The notes: generated by a model not told the origin, from the sequence alone. DNA of 64,000 nucleotides from Candidatus Thorarchaeota archaeon MP8T_1 (GCA_002825465.1 PJER01000002.1:1-64000); one strand, 5' to 3'; counted from the first letter of the stretch, positions 54,744 through 63,119 are shown. Numbers and translations are program-made.

Positions 54744-56081
54744 ATGTCAACTCGTGAACATGACGAAGATGAAGCAATCACTGGTGGTTCACATAAGTTG
54801 ATTGAAGTAGAAGGTGACTTATCTCCAGATATTGATATTCCAAATGGTGGAGCGATTCTAATTATCAGTAAGGACCAATCATATCTTACTCATGGAATTC
54901 ATAAGTTTCCTGCAAAGTTCTTCCCTGAGCTTCCCCGATACCTGATACGAAAATACTCGGAAAGAGGTGATACAGTTCTTGATCCGATGTGTGGGAGTGG
55001 TACTACTATTCTTGAAGCATTATTGCATCAACGCAGAAGTATTGGAATTGATATTGATCCGATGGCACGTTTGATTACGAAGGTGAAGGCTACACCTCTT
55101 CTATACGACTCCTTAGAAAATGCGCAGAAGGTCTTGAATCAACAAATCAACAAATTCGATCTTCAGTCTGATTACAATCCTGACATTCCAGAGTTTCATT
55201 ATCGTGATAACTGGTTCCGTTCCTATGTTCTAAGAGAACTGGGAATTATCAGGGATAGTATTGATAAAATCTCAGAGCAATCCCAATTATCTCAGTTGGA
55301 TGACATCAAAGATTTCTTTTATGTGGTGATGTCGTCAATCATTAGAGATGTATCTAATGCAGACCCGCATTGCACACGAACTGTCCTTCGTAAGAAAGTG
55401 AAGAAGAAGATTCTACCTGGGGACACTATTGAGAAATTTTCAGAACAGCTGAACCAACAGATTGATGGAATAAAGCAACTAACCAAAATCCTTAGTGAGA
55501 TTGAACATTACCCTGTACATCTCCCATCAACTACTGCAATCGATACAGAACTTGCTGATGAATCAATTGACATGGCTGTGACCTCCCCTCCGTACATTAA
55601 TGCAGTTGACTATCCTCGAACACACCAGCTTGAGATGTACTGGCTTGGATTCTTGGGTGATGGTCCATTATCCGAGGTAAAGAGAAAATACATTGGTACT
55701 GAAACTGTTTACAAGAAAGAGTATGCTGAACTCGGGGAGTCTGGATTGGATTCGCTTGATCCGATACTAAAACGCATCTACAAATTAGATCCTCGGAGGT
55801 CGTTTATTACATACAAATTCTTTGAAGACATGGAAAATCAATTTCGAGAGATGATGCGAATCCTCAAACCTGGAAGTCGCTATTGTGTGACAATTGGTAA
55901 CAATCTGATTCGCGGAGTTAGAGTCAAATCCCACGAAATTTTATCTGAGATTGCATCATCTCGAGTTGGATTTGAACTGGAAACACAGTTCTTCTCTAAG
56001 CTTATTCGGCATTTTATCAGAATTCCTCGTCGAGAACGAATGCATGGCGAATGGGTGCTTGTTCTGAGGAAACCATCATGA
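54744..56081 (+). CDS. DNA (N4-cytosine/N6-adenine) methyltransferase, no restriction partner
   Basis: 445 residues. SAM site DPMCGSGTTILEALLHQRRSIG, catalytic motif TSPPYINAVDYPRTHQ and a THGIHKFPAKFFP segment typical of DNA methylases. The SPPY tetrad suggests an N4-cytosine modifier, though N6-adenine is possible. The region between the two motifs (about residues 110-280) is helical and would hold target recognition. GGTGAG precedes the ATG. No endonuclease lies nearby, so it is either a solitary regulatory methylase or an RNA methylase of similar design. Confidence 0.8.
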   Translation: MSTREHDEDEAITGGSHKLIEVEGDLSPDIDIPNGGAILIISKDQSYLTHGIHKFPAKFFPELPRYLIRKYSERGDTVLDPMCGSGTTILEALLHQRRSIGIDIDPMARLITKVKATPLLYDSLENAQKVLNQQINKFDLQSDYNPDIPEFHYRDNWFRSYVLRELGIIRDSIDKISEQSQLSQLDDIKDFFYVVMSSIIRDVSNADPHCTRTVLRKKVKKKILPGDTIEKFSEQLNQQIDGIKQLTKILSEIEHYPVHLPSTTAIDTELADESIDMAVTSPPYINAVDYPRTHQLEMYWLGFLGDGPLSEVKRKYIGTETVYKKEYAELGESGLDSLDPILKRIYKLDPRRSFITYKFFEDMENQFREMMRILKPGSRYCVTIGNNLIRGVRVKSHEILSEIASSRVGFELETQFFSKLIRHFIRIPRRERMHGEWVLVLRKPS

Positions 56082-56086
56082 CCTAA

Positions 56087-56746
56087 TTAGACAAGAAACT
56101 GTTGAATGATTGTGACAATCTGCATCAAGACTCTCAATGATTTGGTTACATCTCCCTCAATCTCCAAGCTATGATTAGCACCATCTATAACGATGCCACC
56201 TAATTGAGTATTTGCGTTTAATCTGTCGATGAGATCACTATCATATTGAGAATCACTCGTTCCAATCACCATTATTGCATCCTTCATATAGGAGAGCATT
56301 TGTTCCATAAGATCTGGATTTTTAATTAATGGAGTTAACCAGATTGTTTTTGCTTTGCGTAGATGTTTTTGTGTTTCGAGAAGATGACCAACTGCTAGAG
56401 TTCCCAGAGATTTACCTGCTAAGCAAACTACTTCATGTTTTTCTTCTTTTGTGACATGCTCTAAAGCTGCCTCAACATCTCCAATTAGCCATTCAGACTT
56501 TTCTCTTAGCGATAATTGCAGAAACTCATAATTGTCAGAGTAGTCATAATCTACAGATAGAACATTAATTCCAGTAGCTAGAATGGATTGAATTGAATAA
56601 TGAAGAAGTGGCATGGTTGAATTATATGCCAAGCCCGGAAAGACCAGCGCAATTTTCTTGGTTGGATTTGACTGCATGTAAAATCTATTTTTCAAGGGTG
56701 AATCGCGAAAGCCTTTGATGATTACTTGTTCACGCGAAATCATCAC
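56087..56746 (-). CDS. Alpha/beta-hydrolase-fold protein
   Basis: 219 residues. Nucleophile serine in LAGKSLGTLAVG, acid in IGTSDSQYD, histidine in GANHSLEI, giving a full Ser-Asp-His triad; IALVFPGLAYN supplies the oxyanion loop. No signal peptide, so cytosolic. The exact substrate is unknown; relatives include dienelactone- or acyl-hydrolases. Starts at GTG 56746 or ATG 56743. Converges with the methyltransferase gene. Confidence 0.8.
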   Translation of the reverse strand: MMISREQVIIKGFRDSPLKNRFYMQSNPTKKIALVFPGLAYNSTMPLLHYSIQSILATGINVLSVDYDYSDNYEFLQLSLREKSEWLIGDVEAALEHVTKEEKHEVVCLAGKSLGTLAVGHLLETQKHLRKAKTIWLTPLIKNPDLMEQMLSYMKDAIMVIGTSDSQYDSDLIDRLNANTQLGGIVIDGANHSLEIEGDVTKSLRVLMQIVTIIQQFLV

Positions 56747-56858
56747 CTAACCGCCTCATTTAATTCTCTGATGCTAATACTTATCAATGAATCTGCAACT
56801 TCAAAACAAAACTACATGGAGGTAATATTACTCATGGCAATAATTCTACGGTGGGATC

Positions 56859-57092
56859 ATGTTTGCCCGGCGCTCATTCTTGTCTCTACCTCCTTCCGCG
56901 AAGTTTCTTTACGTGCTTCTTAAGGACCGAAACCGGATGAGCCGGCAGGACCTGATAAGCACCACGTATCTTCCTCCCAGAACAATCAATTATGGTCTTA
57001 GTAGACTTAAGGAACTAGGATTGATTCGAGAGGAAGAACATGATAGTGATGCGCGGGAGCGAGTATACGAGTTAGTTCAGGCGCCAATGTAG
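56859..57092 (+). CDS. Winged-helix DNA-binding protein (MarR-like)
   Basis: 77 residues: LPPSAKFLYVLLKDRNRMSRQDLISTT, a recognition helix TINYGLSRLKELGLI and a wing EEEHDSDARERVYEL. Archaeal MarR/ArsR-type single-domain regulator. ATG with GTGGGATC upstream. A hairpin (57108-57140) follows, separating it from AspRS. Target genes unknown. Confidence 0.8.
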   Translation: MFARRSFLSLPPSAKFLYVLLKDRNRMSRQDLISTTYLPPRTINYGLSRLKELGLIREEEHDSDARERVYELVQAPM

Positions 57093-57107
57093 TGCTGACT
57101 TGATCCG

Positions 57108-57140
57108 GAAGATGGTCTGGGAGTAAATCCCACCATCTTC
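57108..57140 (+). terminator. Hairpin after the winged-helix gene
   Basis: Stem GAAGATGG/CCATCTTC with inner GGGA/TCCC. No T-run follows, so it may be a weak terminator or an RNA-processing/stability element. Confidence 0.4.
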
Positions 57141-57220
57141 AACCTGCTCTCAACCACTCTCCAAAAGCCTCATAATACAAGTAGATACCTCAACGATTGC
57201 ATCTCAAAGAGGCTAACAGA

Positions 57221-58579
57221 ATGGATTTCTACAAAACTGCAGGTGTTGTACCTATTGGGAATCAACCAAGAACCCACTTTAGCAATCAGATAACACCAAA
57301 ACTTGATGGTAAAAAAGTTGTAGTCATGGGATGGACATACATCCTTCGTGATAAAGGAAAGATCAAATTCCTGATTCTTCGAGATGAGCATGGGACAGTT
57401 CAGATTACAATTCCTCAGAAGAAAGTGTCCGAAGAAGTCTTTGAGACCTCATCTCAACTAAAACCTGAAACTGCAATCGCAGTCACAGGAAAGGTTGTTG
57501 CTACAACACAGCTCGAATCTGGTGTTGAGATAATTCCGATTGAAATCAGAATCATAAACACTGCAGATAGAATTCCAATTGATGTTGTAGAAGGAAAGGT
57601 CGATATTGACCTAGATACCCGTCTGAATTATCGCATTCTTGACTTGCGTAAGCCCTCTATCAATGCGATATTTAGAATACAACATAGTCTCGTTAGATTT
57701 GCCCGGGAATATCTTGAGAAGAATGACTTTGTGGAGATACACACACCCAAGCTTGTTGCTGAGGCTACAGAGGGTGGAGCTAATCTCTTCGAAGTGAAGT
57801 ACTTTGAGCGAAAGGCATACCTTGCTCAGAGCCCCCAGTTCTACAAGCAGCTTATGCTCTTAGCTGGATTTGGTAGAGTCTTTGAGATCGCTCCTGTATT
57901 TAGAGCAGAAAAGCACAACACACGTAGACATGTCAATGAGTATACCTCATTTGACTGTGAAATGGCTTGGATAAGTGGTGTTGAGGATGTCATGAAGATG
58001 GAGGAACAGATGCTTCATCATTCATTCGCCAAAACTAAGGAATTTGCTGGAGCTGAGTTGGAGCTTCTTGGCATTAACCTAGACATTCCTAAACTCCCCT
58101 TCAAACGTATCAAATACGCAGAGGCTATCGACCTTGTTAACGAGGCTGGAAAGAACCTCTCTCCGACCGATGACTTGGATCCCGAGTGTGAACAAATTCT
58201 TGGTGATATATTCCCTGAGAAGTATGGAACTGATATGGTCTTCATAACTCACTATCCTCTCGAACTGAGACCTGCATATACAATGCCTAGTCTGACTGAT
58301 GAGGGCATGACCGAGAGTTTTGACCTCACTTACAAAGGGATGGAGATTACTACGGGAGGTCAACGTATTCACCTCTATGACCTTCTTGTTGAACGTTTCA
58401 AGGCTAAAGGATTCAATCCCCCAGACTTTGCTTTCTATCTTGATCCATTCAAGTATGGAGCTCCTCCACATGGTGGCCTTGGTCTAGGAGTTGAACGTCT
58501 TACCATGCAGCTCTTAGGAATCAACAATATTCGAGAAGTAACACTTCTTCCACGAGACCGTGATAGACTGACTCCATAA
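57221..58579 (+). CDS. aspS: Aspartyl-tRNA synthetase, archaeal type
   Basis: Class II synthetase charging tRNA-Asp (and perhaps tRNA-Asn). N-terminal OB-fold (GKKVVVMGWTYILRDKGKIKFLILRD), motif 2 region FEIAPVFRAEKHNTRRHVNEYTSFDCEM, and C-terminal motif 3 PHGGLGLGVERLTMQLLG. At 452 residues it has the compact archaeal/eukaryotic form without the bacterial GAD insertion. ATG at 57221 with GAGG upstream; the TTG at 57197 is an extension. Whether it discriminates Asp from Asn cannot be read here. Confidence 0.95.
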   Translation: MDFYKTAGVVPIGNQPRTHFSNQITPKLDGKKVVVMGWTYILRDKGKIKFLILRDEHGTVQITIPQKKVSEEVFETSSQLKPETAIAVTGKVVATTQLESGVEIIPIEIRIINTADRIPIDVVEGKVDIDLDTRLNYRILDLRKPSINAIFRIQHSLVRFAREYLEKNDFVEIHTPKLVAEATEGGANLFEVKYFERKAYLAQSPQFYKQLMLLAGFGRVFEIAPVFRAEKHNTRRHVNEYTSFDCEMAWISGVEDVMKMEEQMLHHSFAKTKEFAGAELELLGINLDIPKLPFKRIKYAEAIDLVNEAGKNLSPTDDLDPECEQILGDIFPEKYGTDMVFITHYPLELRPAYTMPSLTDEGMTESFDLTYKGMEITTGGQRIHLYDLLVERFKAKGFNPPDFAFYLDPFKYGAPPHGGLGLGVERLTMQLLGINNIREVTLLPRDRDRLTP

Positions 58580-58626
58580 TGAAACCGGATACATGCATTT
58601 TTGTATAGAAGTTTGTAGGCTGAATA

Positions 58627-58663
58627 TTTATATGTCGTTAACGACATCGCATACTACGTAGTA
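58627..58663 (+). promoter_or_regulatory. TATA box and palindromic operators of the PadR gene
   Basis: A TATA-like TTTATAT (58627-58633) is overlapped by a perfect 16-base palindrome ATGTCGTTAACGACAT (58632-58647), followed by a second perfect palindrome TACTACGTAGTA (58652-58663) at the expected transcription start. Winged-helix PadR dimers bind such sites, so this is probably an autoregulatory operator for the PadR/dehalogenase-like operon. Confidence 0.75.
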
Positions 58664-58693
58664 AACGACACGATATAAATGAAGGTCGCGAAC

Positions 58694-59221
58694 ATGTCGC
58701 AGAAACCTATGTCAAAGTGGATTAAACAGACAGCAAGAGTTCCAAGAGGATACTTACGTTATCAGGTCCTCATGATGCTCAGAGAAAGACCCATGTCAGG
58801 ATCTGAGATTGCTGACCAGATTGAGCGTGAGACAGAGGGAGATTATCGTCCTGGATCTGGCTCTCTCTATCCAGTTCTTAAGAAGTTGCACGCCAGTGAT
58901 TTCACAGAAAAATTGCCAGTCGAGGATGGTGTCTACAGATATCGATTAACTGAGAAAGGTAATTCATTCTTTGAGGAGCACTATGATGTGATGCAAGAAG
59001 TTCGTAAAAGACTAGATTCAGTTGAATTTCCTTTTACCAATATTTTCCAAAACAACCCTCATTTCCGAACATACTTCATGAGAATATCGGATGTAGTGAT
59101 GGCTATCAGTGAGATTATCGATAAAGATTCGAATCTCGAATTGGTGAAGCAAGTGGAGAAGGTTGTTTCAAGAAGTGCTGATGAACTTGAAGCGATTTTG
59201 AAGACTATCAAATCAAAATGA
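58694..59221 (+). CDS. PadR-family transcriptional regulator
   Basis: About 175 residues: N-terminal winged helix (YLRYQVLMMLRERPMSGSEIADQIE, GSLYPVLKKLHASDF, YRLTEKGNSFFEEHY) and a C-terminal helical dimerisation domain. I prefer the ATG at 58694, with AAGGT seven bases upstream; an ATG at 58679 lacks a ribosome binding site. It is preceded by TATA and two palindromes, and the dehalogenase-like gene starts 22 bases after its stop, so it probably represses both genes in the absence of an effector. Effector unknown. Confidence 0.85.
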   Translation: MSQKPMSKWIKQTARVPRGYLRYQVLMMLRERPMSGSEIADQIERETEGDYRPGSGSLYPVLKKLHASDFTEKLPVEDGVYRYRLTEKGNSFFEEHYDVMQEVRKRLDSVEFPFTNIFQNNPHFRTYFMRISDVVMAISEIIDKDSNLELVKQVEKVVSRSADELEAILKTIKSK

Positions 59222-59243
59222 CATATCGAATGAGGAATGCAAA

Positions 59244-60317
59244 TTGACAACTACCGAGAAAACAACAAAAGATGCGAGAAGGGGAAATCCCATGTTCTCC
59301 GCAAAGGAATTTGAAATACTTGAGCGACGTGATGAGTTTGGAGACCGCGTATTTTCTGCTCGTGAGGATGCATTACAAGAAGGATTTGAGTATTTCATTA
59401 ATGAATATCCACATATGAGACCCCCAGAAGGATTTACAGCTGATACTGCAAGTAGTTCTCAAATAATGAAATTCAGAAAGATCCCAAAGAGAAAGATGGC
59501 TGGTATGCTCAAGATAGTCCGAAGTCTTCAGAAGGGGATGCGAGAGAGTTGGGATGGAATTGAACCCTATCTTGATAATCTAGATCCAGCACCCTTTGAA
59601 CCCAAACCAGGTCTTTGGGAGGAGTTACAGAAATTTGTCAGAAAGAAATGGGATGATGTCTTCATTGGTTTTACAGAATTACCTCAAGAGATGATATTCA
59701 AGAATAAATTTACACTCTTTCGATACGCAATAGTTGTTTGTCAGGAGATGAAGAAGGACAAGATAGACCATGCACCTGAATTCGAGGCAGGAAAAGAAGT
59801 CATGCGGGTCTACGGTAGTCTTGGATTAGTTGTTAATGATATTGCTAAATGGCTTAGAAAACAAGGAATTCGATGTCAGAGTAATCATCCCTTGGGTGGA
59901 CTAGTTAACACGCCTTCTCTCGCAGGTAAAGCCGGAATGGGTTGGCTTGGTCGGAGTGGGATGTTGATAACGAAAGAATACGGACCTCGTCAACGAATTG
60001 CACCTGTTTTTGTCGAGCACAAGTATTTTGATTTCACTGACAACAGAAACCACGATTGGATTGAAGAGTACTGTGGCATGTGTGAACGCTGTCGTAAAGC
60101 ATGTCCTGGAGAAGCAATCTATCCAGAGGCTGTTGTTCGTTTTGATAATGTTCCTGGAATAGATACTATGAGGACATGCATCGACCGTGACAAATGTTTT
60201 CCATATTTCTCAGAAACTATCGGATGTTCAATCTGTGTGAAGGTATGTCCGTTTTCTAAAGCTGGCGATACATACGATAATCTCAAAGCTGTCGTAGTGA
60301 AAAATCGCTCCAAGTAG
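59244..60317 (+). CDS. Reductive-dehalogenase-like corrinoid/Fe-S protein, cytosolic
   Basis: 357 residues. GMGWLGRSGMLITKEYGPRQR is the RdhA-type corrinoid-domain motif, followed by two [4Fe-4S] sites, CGMCERCRKACP and CSICVKVCP. It lacks a Tat signal and no RdhB anchor gene is near, so it is not a classical respiratory dehalogenase; QueG (epoxyqueuosine reductase) shares the fold. The TTG at 59244 is supported by GAGG eight bases upstream. Downstream member of the PadR operon. Substrate unknown; a halogenated or aromatic compound is an inference. Confidence 0.75.
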   Translation: MTTTEKTTKDARRGNPMFSAKEFEILERRDEFGDRVFSAREDALQEGFEYFINEYPHMRPPEGFTADTASSSQIMKFRKIPKRKMAGMLKIVRSLQKGMRESWDGIEPYLDNLDPAPFEPKPGLWEELQKFVRKKWDDVFIGFTELPQEMIFKNKFTLFRYAIVVCQEMKKDKIDHAPEFEAGKEVMRVYGSLGLVVNDIAKWLRKQGIRCQSNHPLGGLVNTPSLAGKAGMGWLGRSGMLITKEYGPRQRIAPVFVEHKYFDFTDNRNHDWIEEYCGMCERCRKACPGEAIYPEAVVRFDNVPGIDTMRTCIDRDKCFPYFSETIGCSICVKVCPFSKAGDTYDNLKAVVVKNRSK

Positions 60318-60402
60318 ATAATACTCTCTCTTAAAGGAGCAACCTCCTAACTCACCTTGTCTACTTAGAGTAGATTATAGATAATAGAAGGGACACCGAT
60401 AG

Positions 60403-61164
60403 ATGCAGGAGCGACTTGAAACAGAACTTTACGCCTCAATTGCAACTCTAGACCAGTTAAAGAAGCTCTATGATTTAGGTGCAGTTGACATCAGGTCGTT
60501 CCAGAGAGAATCTCAGGCACTACTTCATGAAGTCCGTGGACATATTGAGAATCTAAAACGAATGGGCCTCGATATAGGTTCTTTCTTCACAGGTGAGCGA
60601 ATAGTTGATTCTTTTCCAGATGCTTCTGAACTTCTCAGATTACGAGAATACGCTCCTACAAGATCCTTTGATGGTATGAATCGAGATCAGTACTACGACT
60701 ACATTGGTCTAGCTATTCTTGATGTGGCAACAGAACATGCATCAAAAGGTCTCATGGGTCTTGCTGAACTGATAGTTGAAGTTGTTCGTCGTCTTCCTGA
60801 GGTGAAATCAGTTACCTACAACGATGTGATTGAAGCTGTAAATCGAGTATCTGAAAACGGGCTCATCCCTGGTATTCGAACTCTGAGAGGTGGAGTCAAG
60901 GTTGTTGAACTACGCCCTCTTGAATTGCGTCGAGACCAAGCAGATATCATCAACCTTGCGGCATCAAAGGGTCATGTTTCTGTAGAAGAAGTCATGATGC
61001 AACTAAAATGGTCTGAGGATCACGCTCGCCAGGTTCTCTCAAGTTTAGTTGATACTGGAATGGCAGTGGCTGATATCAGATTCTCCACAGGTGGAAGATA
61101 CTACTTTCCTGGTCTAAGAGCTCGTGACACTACAGATCCAAAGAGTTACGGTGCATCATATTAA
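60403..61164 (+). CDS. vps22: ESCRT-II Vps22/SNF8-like EAP30-domain protein
   Basis: 253 residues. The N-terminal half is helical (ALLHEVRGHIENLKRMG); the C-terminal half matches the EAP30 double winged-helix of eukaryotic Vps22: EHASKGLMGLAELI, NGLIPGIRTLRGGVKVVEL, INLAASKGHVSVEEVMMQLKW, EDHARQVLSSLVDTGMAVADI and GRYYFPGL, each with a counterpart in human SNF8. ESCRT-II bridges ubiquitinated cargo to ESCRT-III at membranes in eukaryotes. It converges with the Vps25-like gene; the shared TTAA holds both stop codons. A membrane-remodelling role is inferred by homology. Confidence 0.9.
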   Translation: MQERLETELYASIATLDQLKKLYDLGAVDIRSFQRESQALLHEVRGHIENLKRMGLDIGSFFTGERIVDSFPDASELLRLREYAPTRSFDGMNRDQYYDYIGLAILDVATEHASKGLMGLAELIVEVVRRLPEVKSVTYNDVIEAVNRVSENGLIPGIRTLRGGVKVVELRPLELRRDQADIINLAASKGHVSVEEVMMQLKWSEDHARQVLSSLVDTGMAVADIRFSTGGRYYFPGLRARDTTDPKSYGASY

Positions 61165-61892
61165 GTACTAACAAGAATAGCTCCCTTTTTCTTGTCAACC
61201 CACTCTGCAAATTCTTTTTCGACCATCAGTGCTAGTACAATGTATAGATCCTTCTCTGGGAGTTTTGCGAAAGGCTCTTCTGACTCTTGGATTACGATTG
61301 ATTTTACATCAAGGCGAAGCTTTCCCGTCTTCAATGCCCATTCATAAATGAAATCTGCCCAATCCTCTAGTGGTCGCCAGTAGATTCTGATTTGTCGTTT
61401 TCTACGGTCAGTCCACTCTGCCACTTCCTTATCGATAAGAATCTGAGTGATTTTCTTGAAGCTATCAACTTTGTTTCTTAAATCCTTGAATGGCGGTTCA
61501 GCAATGAACGTTGCCAATGATAAGATATGTACTTCGTGATGTTCTGTCCATTGTAGGAGGAAATCGGCCCACTCCTCCGCCCATAGTTTCTCATCCTCTT
61601 CTCTTGCAGGAATCCCATACATCCATTCACTCTGGTCAGTCCCGCCCCAAGAGGGCATTAAGACAGATTCAGATACCACTTCTTCAGTAACACTTTCGGT
61701 AACTTGCGGATCGTCTTCTTCTATAGCTTCAGTTGGTTTTGCAATTTCAGGTTCGATTTCCACTTCGGGTATATGCGCTTCGTCTTCGATTGTTTCTATT
61801 ACTTCTTCAACTTCTGGTTGAATGTCACTCTCTTCTACTTCTGTTTCAGCTTCTTCTTTGACTTTCTCACGAGGTTTTTCCTTCATGGCCAC
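61161..61892 (-). CDS. vps25: ESCRT-II Vps25-like protein with acidic N-terminal extension
   Basis: 243 residues. Residues 1-85 are almost entirely acidic and likely disordered. From about residue 100 come two winged-helix domains as in Vps25: EEWADFLLQWTEHHEVHIL, ILIDKEVAEWTDRRKRQIRIYWRPLEDWADFIYEWA, then LALMVEKEFAEWVDKKKGAILV. The YWRPLEDW segment corresponds to the WRRPEEW of human VPS25. It would bind Vps22 and recruit ESCRT-III. Start GTG at 61892, three bases after the Vps4 stop, so it is co-translated with Vps4. Confidence 0.88.
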   Translation of the reverse strand: MAMKEKPREKVKEEAETEVEESDIQPEVEEVIETIEDEAHIPEVEIEPEIAKPTEAIEEDDPQVTESVTEEVVSESVLMPSWGGTDQSEWMYGIPAREEDEKLWAEEWADFLLQWTEHHEVHILSLATFIAEPPFKDLRNKVDSFKKITQILIDKEVAEWTDRRKRQIRIYWRPLEDWADFIYEWALKTGKLRLDVKSIVIQESEEPFAKLPEKDLYIVLALMVEKEFAEWVDKKKGAILVST

Positions 61893-61895
61893 TAT

Positions 61896-63119
61896 CTAGG
61901 AACCCTCCGCCCAGTCAATGTATCTCTTGACATCCTCTGGAGGTGTTGCTGGTCTGATATTCTCAATTGCATTCAAGAAATCATCCCTTGAAACAGGTCG
62001 GATGTCCATGATCTCGCGTTCGTCGTCCATTCTTCCAGTACGTTGAAGGTCTCTAATAGGTTCCATTGCGGCTTCTCTGCATACGATGCTGATGTCCCTT
62101 CCACTATACCCCTCTGTCAAATCTGCTAGCTCTTCAAAATCTACTGCTGGAGAAACCTCGATATCTTCCATGTGGATTTCTAATATTGCCGCGCGCGCTT
62201 CTTTATCAGGTAGTGGAACATGAATTCGTTTCTCAAAGCGTGATCTGAGTGCAAAGTCAATCTCCCATGGAAGATTAGTGGCTCCAATCACCGTTACTCT
62301 TTCCTCATGCTCGCTCGCAAGTCCCTGTAACTCTGTGAGAAGCTGAGTTTTCATTCGTCGTTCTCCCCCAACGTCATCGCCAGAGCGTGAGACCCCAATT
62401 GAATCTAATTCATCTATGAACACAATTGCTGGTTGGTTCTTCCTTGCGAGTTGGAAAAGGTGCATGACCAAACGTTCAGATTCACCCAACCATTTACTCA
62501 CAATATTGGCCGCTGACACATTGAAGAATGTCGCATTCACTTCAGAAGCAACAGCTTTTGCAATCAGAGTCTTTCCACAACCTGCTGGTCCGTAGAAGAG
62601 AATTCCTCTCCATGGTTGCCTAGCCTTCCCTTTGAAGAGTTCAGGGTGTTTCATCGGAGCAATAATCGCATCATTGATAGCTTGTTTGGCATCACCGAGA
62701 CCTGCAACTTCTGACATCTTAACATTAGGGCGTTCTGAAATAATGGTGTCTGAGATCATCTCTCGGAGTCGTTTCTCATCATCATCAAGTTCTACTTCTG
62801 GTTTACTAGTCACAGTAACAGATTCTGCTGGTGCTGAATCTAATCTAGGAGGAGTTGCCAGTCCATCAACTGGACCTGCAGTCTTCTTTTTGATTCCTGA
62901 TAGATATCTTACTCGGTCGACACATTCCTGTGCACGATTGAAGTAGTGCTTTCTAACTGATGGTAGTGATGCGGAATTTGCTAGTTTTATGAGAATCTTA
63001 CTGGCTTTCAGATAATACTGACAAGCCTCGTTCTTCATTCCTCTCTGATCGAGCTCTATGGCTCTGTCTAACAGATTCTTGAGCCCTTGATCCAACCTAT
63101 CGCTATCTGAACCGGCCAT
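61896..63119 (-). CDS. vps4: Vps4-type AAA ATPase with MIT domain (ESCRT disassembly)
   Basis: 407 residues. The N-terminal MIT three-helix bundle (ELDQRGMKNEACQYYLKASK) would bind ESCRT-III tails; linker; AAA core with Walker A GPAGCGKT, Walker B IVFIDELDSIG, GATNLPWEIDFALRSRFEKRIHVPLP (sensor and arginine region) and TEGYSGRDISIVC. The C-terminus VSRDDFLNAIENIRPATPP matches the terminal helix of eukaryotic Vps4. The segment between AMEPIRDLQ and VSRDDF is only about 20 residues, so the eukaryotic beta domain is reduced. It extracts ESCRT-III subunits during membrane scission. Confidence 0.95.
   Translation of the reverse strand: MAGSDSDRLDQGLKNLLDRAIELDQRGMKNEACQYYLKASKILIKLANSASLPSVRKHYFNRAQECVDRVRYLSGIKKKTAGPVDGLATPPRLDSAPAESVTVTSKPEVELDDDEKRLREMISDTIISERPNVKMSEVAGLGDAKQAINDAIIAPMKHPELFKGKARQPWRGILFYGPAGCGKTLIAKAVASEVNATFFNVSAANIVSKWLGESERLVMHLFQLARKNQPAIVFIDELDSIGVSRSGDDVGGERRMKTQLLTELQGLASEHEERVTVIGATNLPWEIDFALRSRFEKRIHVPLPDKEARAAILEIHMEDIEVSPAVDFEELADLTEGYSGRDISIVCREAAMEPIRDLQRTGRMDDEREIMDIRPVSRDDFLNAIENIRPATPPEDVKRYIDWAEGS

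Noticed and set aside
54613..54777. N-terminal extension of the small membrane protein up to 54777
   Set aside because: It would overlap the divergent methyltransferase start, while a good GGAGAG site supports the start at 54612.
59244..60317. A true respiratory reductive dehalogenase
   Set aside because: No twin-arginine signal peptide and no RdhB-type membrane anchor gene next to it; only the cytosolic family resemblance is supported.
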